From the NCBI GenBank assembly GCA_009733575.1, contig ML769529.1, forward strand, positions 106,299 through 170,298: a stretch of 64,000 nt of DNA. Reading direction: 5' to 3'. This document shows, one piece after another, positions 58,057 through 64,000 of this stretch. The translations under genes were made by a program, and so were the position numbers. Within the stretch, counting starts at the first letter, position 1, and every line of letters begins with the position of its first letter. The stretch comes from Gymnopus androsaceus JB14 (Eukaryota; Basidiomycota; Agaricomycetes; Agaricales; Omphalotaceae). The notes beneath the pieces were generated by a model. The model was given only the letters and a program-made list of their open reading frames with translations, made no database searches and was not told the DNA's origin.

Positions 58057-59500
58057 TTTTAGCAGAGAGAGGAAGTACAGACACAGTTGGGAAGACTTGG
58101 ATTCAGAAGTTTATGCGCTGCTTTCCCGAGTTACAAACAGCACTGAGTCAAAAGAAGGATGTCTTGTGGAATGCTGCCAAGAAGGATCCAGTTTGATTTG
58201 ACAAGTATTTCAAAATTGTATGTGTTCATCTTGCATTGCTTGAAGCATTCACTGACCATTTATCATAGCTCGAGCGTATACAGGGACCTCCGTACAATGT
58301 CAAGGACTGCACCACTGCAAATGTTAGTGAGAAAGGATTTCTCCTTGGCATTCCCTGGCATGAAAATGTTGTGGTCTTCTGGACTGGCTGGGGTGATGAA
58401 GATGGAGGTACAGGAAAAGCAACTGTGCCTCAAGATGGCAACCAGGAACTTGTCACTGTCATTGATTGTATCTGCACTGATGGAACAGTGCTTCCACCCT
58501 ATATCATCATGAAGGGCAAGCGGCCTTCTTTTGCTTGGGCTAAAGATTCTAAGCTTGAAAAGGCAACTTTTGCAGCTTCTCCAAATGGCTGTGTAGATGG
58601 GGAACTTTTCTTAGACTGGATGAAACGGGTGTATAAGCCATTGACACAAAAAAACGCAAATGTTGCTCGGCATGCACTCATCTTTGATCAGCACCAGACC
58701 CATGTGATGTATGAAATGATAAAGTTTGCCATTGAACATCAGGTGATCTGTGTTGGACTACCACCCAAGACTAGTGGTGCTACTCAGCCTTTGGATGTGT
58801 CATGCTTTTGGCCACTTCAGCAGGCTTATGGCCATGCAGTTGATGAAGAGACTAGAGGCTCTGTAGCTATTGCAAAGCAGGACTTTCCTTGGTGCATTGA
58901 ATCTACTGCTTACATTCAACCATTTCAGTATTCTACCTCAAGCTTGGGAAGAGGCACTTATACAAAAAATATTGTAGCCGGATTTGAGCATACAGGCATT
59001 TTCCCATACAATCCAAATTGTTTGACTTCCTTTGCCACTACCGTGAACAGCAAGCTGAAGCTCAGAGTCAAGCCAAAAATCAGCTAGACTCTGATCACAC
59101 ATCCTCATCCTCTTCTGATGCTGAGAATGAAAATCCCTCTACTCCAAAGCATCATGAAAGAACAACAAAAATTCTTGAAGAAAGTTGCAGTGTTCTTGAT
59201 TCACCTCCTCTTACACCCTCAGCTGCACTTTGGGCACTTGCTACTGTTACAAATGAAGCAGGATGCTTGCAAGCACAAACTGCAATACAAAATGGGCATA
59301 TACATGAACTTCAAAAGACAGAGGCAGGTCGGAAAAAAAAGGGTGACTGCTGTAGAGTTCCTGGAACGGCTTGAGTGTTTGATCAAGATGAATTGAACAA
59401 ATTACAGGAAGAGAGAGACAGGATGCTATTAAAGCACCTTGTGGCCATGGCTATGGTTGTGGTAGGGGTAGAGGGAGGGGTTGTGGTTGTGGTCATGGTC

Positions 59501-59988
59501 ATGGTAGAGCTCAGGGTCATCCTACAGAATCAGGGTCAGAATGCATTTCCAATGAAGACCTGGGTGGTGGAATCACACAAGAGGTCATTCATTTGACAGT
59601 GGTATTCCAAGGATTGTAGATAACAAATCCAAAGATGAAGCAGGTGATGATCTGTCAGGGGATGAGGGGGGAGGGAAAGCTCAAAGGTAGTCTCAAGTGC
59701 CGTTCCTCAAGCCCAGCATATTATAAATGGTCCCATAAGCATTCTAGGACCACGGAAATGTGATTTAATCCATTGAAAAGTGACTGGCTTGAGTATAATT
59801 GCCTTTTTTTTGGGATTCTTTGTGAATTTTTATGTTTTTTATTTCCTTGGGACACATATTGGACTGCAGATGTATCTACTGTATCATAGTTATAAAGCAA
59901 ATGAACTCTAGGCCTTGTTTTAAAAAAAACCGTGTGCTGAAAGCTGTCCTACGTGCTGCAAAATTCAGATGTTTTGGTTCTGGGTTCG
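59501..59988. other. 3' flank of transposase remnant
   Basis: Gly/Val-type low-complexity GTGGT stretches at 59450-59520, then AT-rich DNA. No gene; the 3' end of the pogo-like element should lie here. Confidence 0.4.
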
Positions 59989-60796
59989 TGTTAAGTCCGT
60001 GCGACCCGGAGTGGAGCGGCCGAGATATCGGACAGAAATGGTCCGGAAAGATTCCGGGTTGGACCTTGTGAGTTATGGGACTCGGTGAAGCTATTGGCAA
60101 CACCCTTGACACGCCGTAAGGTGTCCCGAGAGGAAAATAGTAAGGCAAAGTCTAAGCTAAGTTAAGACAGTAGGACCGAAGGCGTAGCCGAGGTTCGACC
60201 GAGATCACGTGGCTGTGTCGGCTTAGTAACCGGAATCTCAGTCAATTGGTCAAGGAAGGACTCGGAATGAGTACAAGGCCAGACTAAGTTGATTTTGGAG
60301 CTAAGGTTACTATGCAAGTTTGTACTACTTAAATACTGCCAATGGGGCCGATGTTCCGGGGCCGGACCGGACCCTCGGTAAGTAAAACAATAAAGTAATT
60401 CAGTACCAAAAGATAATAGTGAAGCAAAAGACAATAAAACAATAACAGGCATAAAACAATAGTGTGGGAATAGTTCCCGAGACTGGACCGGAGTTATACC
60501 GAGGTTATGCCGAGATGATCGACCGAGATATGCCGAGATAATTGGTCATAATACACCGGAAACCTCGGCCAAGTGTCCGGAGTACCGGAAATGGTGTAGA
60601 TTGACCAATATTGGTGAAGTGGTCAAAAGTCCGGAGTAACCGAACCGATGCAATGGCCGGAGTTGCCAAGCCGATGTGATGGCCGGACTAGCCGAGCCGA
60701 TACGGTGGCCGGAGTTGCCGAGACGGTAACCGGTTGGTTAGATATAGAATAGGGTCTGAGGGCTCGGCCAGTAATTCGGTAGGCATGGCTGTAACA
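59989..60796. mobile_element. Solo LTR, unrelated family
   Basis: 808 bp from TGTTAAGTCC to GGCTGTAACA, with TGTTA…TAACA ends and perfect 5-bp flanking duplications GTTCG (59984-59988, 60797-60801). It is rich in CCGAG/CCGGA words, giving a base composition unlike its flanks. No internal retroelement genes are adjacent. Confidence 0.88.
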
Positions 60797-60801
60797 GTTC
60801 G

Positions 60802-61849
60802 CTTCTGTACTCAAGTCAAACATTGGGTATGATCAGAGATATACTGAAGAAGAGCCTATTCTATAGCTTAACATGTACTGAAAAAATACCTAATACACAT
60901 CTTAACATAGGCTGGACTCTGGAGAGCTCAAAAAAACATATGCTCTGGACAGAAAACATGTACTTTGAAGTATCAAACATGTAGTGAAAGTGACAAAAAA
61001 CCTTGCAACCTAGTTTAAAGACCCATGTACTGTCACATTTCATTCAATTCAACATGGCTTGTGACATGTGACCACTATGTCAAAATTATGATTTCAACAA
61101 ATTTCCTTATATGGAAATATTTGTAAGCTTTTTCAGCGCTAAAGCCAGTCAAAGCTGTTGATTTTGGTCAAATTTTGTACAGTGACCTGTAACCACTGTG
61201 ACATTTCACAGCATTTCATGGGCCCATGACCTGTGACTGTCAAAATTGAATAAAATGGGACAGTACTTTGGGGTCATAGCATGTCCTGCAAAATATTTTT
61301 TTGCACAGTATTATTGCCAATCAAATATAGGTTCCAGCTCAACATGAGGTACTCAGGATCCAGGAGCTTCAAAAAGCAGGCAATGCATTCATGTACTTCC
61401 ACATGCTGAACATGCATTGAGAGCATGAAAACCATGTACTTTAGGGTGAAACAATATGTACTTTGGGTCACTAACATGTGTTGTAAAAATAATTTGTACC
61501 ACTATTATTGCCATACATTGTTATTGCCAAATTCATGACCCCAGGTGGATCCAGGTATATTGCTGGTAATATGCTGAATTTTTGGCAAGACCTTGAGAGC
61601 GCAATTCTTGACAAGTTCACTTCTAGAGACGGTATAAGAGAGCTATAGTGAGCCCAAGCTGATAGCTGTAATGAGTCTAATAAGTGTGGAAGTACTCAGA
61701 CCAACAGAGCCACGGTATTAAATTGGATATCAGCTCTAAGTAGTTTGTAGGAATCCATAGTCCAGTAGCAGAGTCTCACTGGCATGTCAACGCCAGCACT
61801 CATGTAAAAGAGACACATCGCCCACATAGACTTGAGCTCAAAAGGATAC
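60802..61849. other. Non-coding, repeat remnants
   Basis: It contains repeated words such as AACATGTACT / CATGTACTTT and the inverted 23-bp word at 61643-61665. No gene is supported. Confidence 0.4.
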
Positions 61850-62362
61850 ACTCTGCAGACAAGTAACTCAGGGAATTATGGAAAGGATATGGACTTCGCA
61901 AAACAGGACAGAACCAATTCAATTGGGCTGATGTCAAGATTGTCATGATAGCCGAAGGGTACTTCAAAGCTTGATACCGAGGAAGTGCTAATAATTTGTT
62001 TGGCACCGAACAACAGATAAACGGTGTATGCCAAAAAGAATGAAACAAGAGCAGAAGGATTGACAAAGCCAAGAGAGCATACGTAGGCCCTCAAAGTGAC
62101 GTGTACCAGGATCAGAAAGCATACATGTCTGCCAAGAGATGGAAGAAATGCCACGTAATAGACAGAGATTCGAGCTAGGAGAATAACACCGTACATTAGT
62201 TGGTGTTTTCCCGCATGAAAATACTCCAGGGATATAGAGATATGGATATGGTTGGGAAGCTACGAGGACGGAGAATGATAATACAAAGGAAGGAAAGAAG
62301 GATACAATAAGTACAATGAGAAACAGAACTATGATGGGATTAGTGAGCATGGCGCTGGGCAT
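61850..62362 (-). other. Possible membrane-protein remnant
   Basis: Two overlapping minus-strand frames are strongly hydrophobic. One begins MPSAMLTNPIIVLFLIVLIV (62362), with FFPSFVLSFSVLVASQPYPY. The other begins MYGVILLARISVYYVAFLPS (62196), with FFLAYTVYLLFGAKQII and FGYHDNLDISPIELVLSCF. A GTATTT donor after YLYIPG could link them. No family was recognised and it lies among repeats, so it may be a decayed polytopic membrane protein or chance. Confidence 0.3.
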
Positions 62363-64000
62363 GCATCAGCTACATAGCAGTACACATTGCCCAGGAAAGG
62401 ACCAAAGGTGCATAACCCAGACAGAAATAGGGTGTAATACCCATAAGAAGCAGACAAATGGACATTAGGGTTGCAGATATATGCATATACAGACTATTTT
62501 ATTATAATTTCTCCTTTTCTAAACAAGTTGTACCATTTCTCCAGATTCTCAAAGTACTTTATTATTTAACCAGCATCTGGCCAAGAGTAGTATAAAAGCC
62601 TAGCTATATTTCCTTTGCAAAACAAGTTACCTTTGGACCTCATTTGTTGCTAGTGTGAATCCTCGTTGACATAGCTATGGCTGAGACAGGAAAGATACCA
62701 CTCCCTTGTGAGCCAAAGTAATACTTTGTATGGTACAGAAAAGAGTTGTTTATTGCACCCAGCGTTAGAGACTTATCATCCTAAAGACTGTGAAAACCCT
62801 GACTTAAACCAAGTCAAATTGTTGTTTTAGTTTCGAGGAGTCTAGTGTGACCACTGAGAAACAACCATCTGCTGCAACTGAGCTCAGGTGTACAGGAAAC
62901 AAACTGTCTGTTGTCCTGAGTGATTTTGCCCTACTGTTGGGAATCACTTTGTTGAACCAAGCCATATTGTTGGTGGTTCTTTTTGTTGTCATTGTTATAT
63001 TGCTGCCCCTATCATTGCCCCGAATCTGTATAGATTGATTAGAAAAGGAGATCCTATCCTTCAATTGTCTACCAGCATCACTTTGAGAAACACCAGTCAC
63101 TTTCGAGAGACAAATAGAGTATTTTCTTTGCGGAACCTTTGACAACGCACCCTTGCTATTTAAATTGATAGCCAAACCCCCTGTGTTCCAGTTGCTTAGT
63201 GTTGATTACTCTGCACTACTTGAACCAATGGACACACAGCTCATTACTGGGTCTTGGATCTGCAGAGCTGGACCCAACCCGGCCCAGCACAGCCACCCGA
63301 CCCGGAAACCTGGCTCACCTGGCATACCTGACACACTAATCAAAATTCCTGAATAACAATTCCATTTCCTTCCATAACCATTGCACCAAAATCTCGCATA
63401 CTGAAGGAAAACCACAGATCTTGGACCTCGCCAATGTAATTAAAAATGTCAAGGATAGCCGTGACACAGGACCTACACAGGATTTCAATATGGAGCACTT
63501 CAAGTGGCTGGAAGCCACAGCAAATTCTTTGTCTACCAATCATTGCTATATGTGGAAGGTGACAAGGCCAATGAACCCTAGTTCTACAGAAAGCACTTTG
63601 GCTTTGTTGAGAACCAGCCTGATTCAGTCAAGCTGTATGACTTGTGGAAGGACATTGAGCTCAAGCTCCTTCAGAAGCACCAGAACAAGAGAACAGTTTT
63701 CGATTTATTTGATTACAGAATCAAGTGGGGTTGCGTTAAATCACGTCTCAACAGTCTCGTTCTTGATAAATATTGAATCTTGAATCTTGATTTTCATGTC
63801 TAGAATGATATTGTGGGCACATTGAGTGATTAAAGCTGTACATATTATTTTATAAGCATAATTTTCCGATATCCGAAAGAACTTCAAATTGTCCGACAGC
63901 CGATCAAGGTAATTCTCCGACTACCGAGTCCAATGCCAGTGAGCAGTATAAAAAGCCGAGTAGAATGAGACAGATTCTCTGTACTCTTCCACAGTCAAAA
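62363..64000. other. Uncertain, no supported gene
   Basis: A minus frame at 62804-63175 (basic, no motif) and a plus-strand stretch at about 63560-63770 were examined. The latter reads, with a stop, FYRKHFGFVENQPDSVKLYD and LLQKHQNKRTVFDLFDYRIK, and looks protein-like but matches no family I know. A TATA-like GTATAAAAAG at 63948-63957 lies just before the window edge and could start a transcript beyond it. Confidence 0.35.

Larger units (their letters stand above)
56373..59500 (+). pseudogene. Pogo/Fot1-type DDE transposase, inactivated and split
   Basis: The N-terminal part (from 56373) holds a CENP-B-like DNA-binding region: EQEIALKNAIEDHIKGSS, a stop at 56613, then HQGVPTSTVWHQENGCRTC and LWDWLKELDGWGIHLSHSII. 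The frame RANNIL is cut at 56807 by a solo LTR and resumes at 58062 as AERGSTDTVGKTWIQKFMRC, with a second stop at about 58196. The DDE part has VSEKGFLLGIPW, where the first catalytic Asp of the usual (M/C)DEKGF is Ser. Then LVTVIDCICTDGTVLPPYII, HALIFDQHQTH (second Asp) and TQPLDVSCFWPLQQAYGHAV (third Asp). A later frameshift leads into an Asp/Ser-rich tail (near 59085) and DELNKLQEERDR near 59390. Clearly dead; it could not supply transposase. Confidence 0.88.

Noticed and set aside
62804..63175. Minus-strand open frame of 123 codons near the right end
   Set aside because: No recognisable domain, opposed by a competing plus-strand frame, and located among repeat remnants.

Overview
The window looks like nuclear DNA of an agaricomycete (mushroom-forming basidiomycete). 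Genes carry many short introns of about 50-60 bp with GT-AG borders, and the families present are typical of that group: a basidiomycete-type sesquiterpene synthase, an F-box/CxxC family, seven-pass 'WRAW' membrane proteins, RTA1-like proteins and a class-C beta-lactamase-like hydrolase. A species cannot be named from this.

Layout. 0.7-6.5 kb: a multi-pass membrane protein, then a housekeeping block (NOP10, thioredoxin, KRR1). 8.0-9.4 kb: a seven-exon sesquiterpene synthase. 9.7-13.6 kb: a tandem F-box pair. 14.4-22.2 kb: an alpha-ketoglutarate dioxygenase of the xanthine dioxygenase (XanA) type, a large TPR-type protein and a copper amine oxidase. 23.2-28.5 kb: three RTA1-like copies, only the middle one complete. 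28.6-31.3 kb: a nicotinamidase and a Sec14/CRAL-TRIO protein transcribed divergently. 31.4-38.7 kb: an expanded array of four beta-lactamase-like genes in which the tail of the Sec14 gene was copied along, ending in a chimeric join to a dead phosphotransferase. 39.6-41.1 kb: a MINDY deubiquitinase ending in a CaaX box. 41.8-45.6 kb: two alpha/beta-hydrolase copies, both frame-disrupted. 47.2-48.7 kb: a second 'WRAW' membrane protein. From about 48.9 kb to the end the DNA is AT-rich and repeat-dominated: solo LTRs with target duplications, TA-flanked MITEs, CATCAG-ended foldback elements including two very long palindromes, and a dead pogo/Fot1 transposase split by a solo LTR that is itself split by a palindrome.

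How the genes relate. No single pathway spans the window. NOP10 and KRR1 both act in ribosome biogenesis. The XanA-type dioxygenase, copper amine oxidase and nicotinamidase are each nitrogen- or purine/NAD-related, but nothing shows co-regulation. Several conserved genes, including presumably essential KRR1, show isolated 1-2 base departures from the expected reading frame. Most are insertions, so base-level assembly error must be weighed before calling those genes dead.
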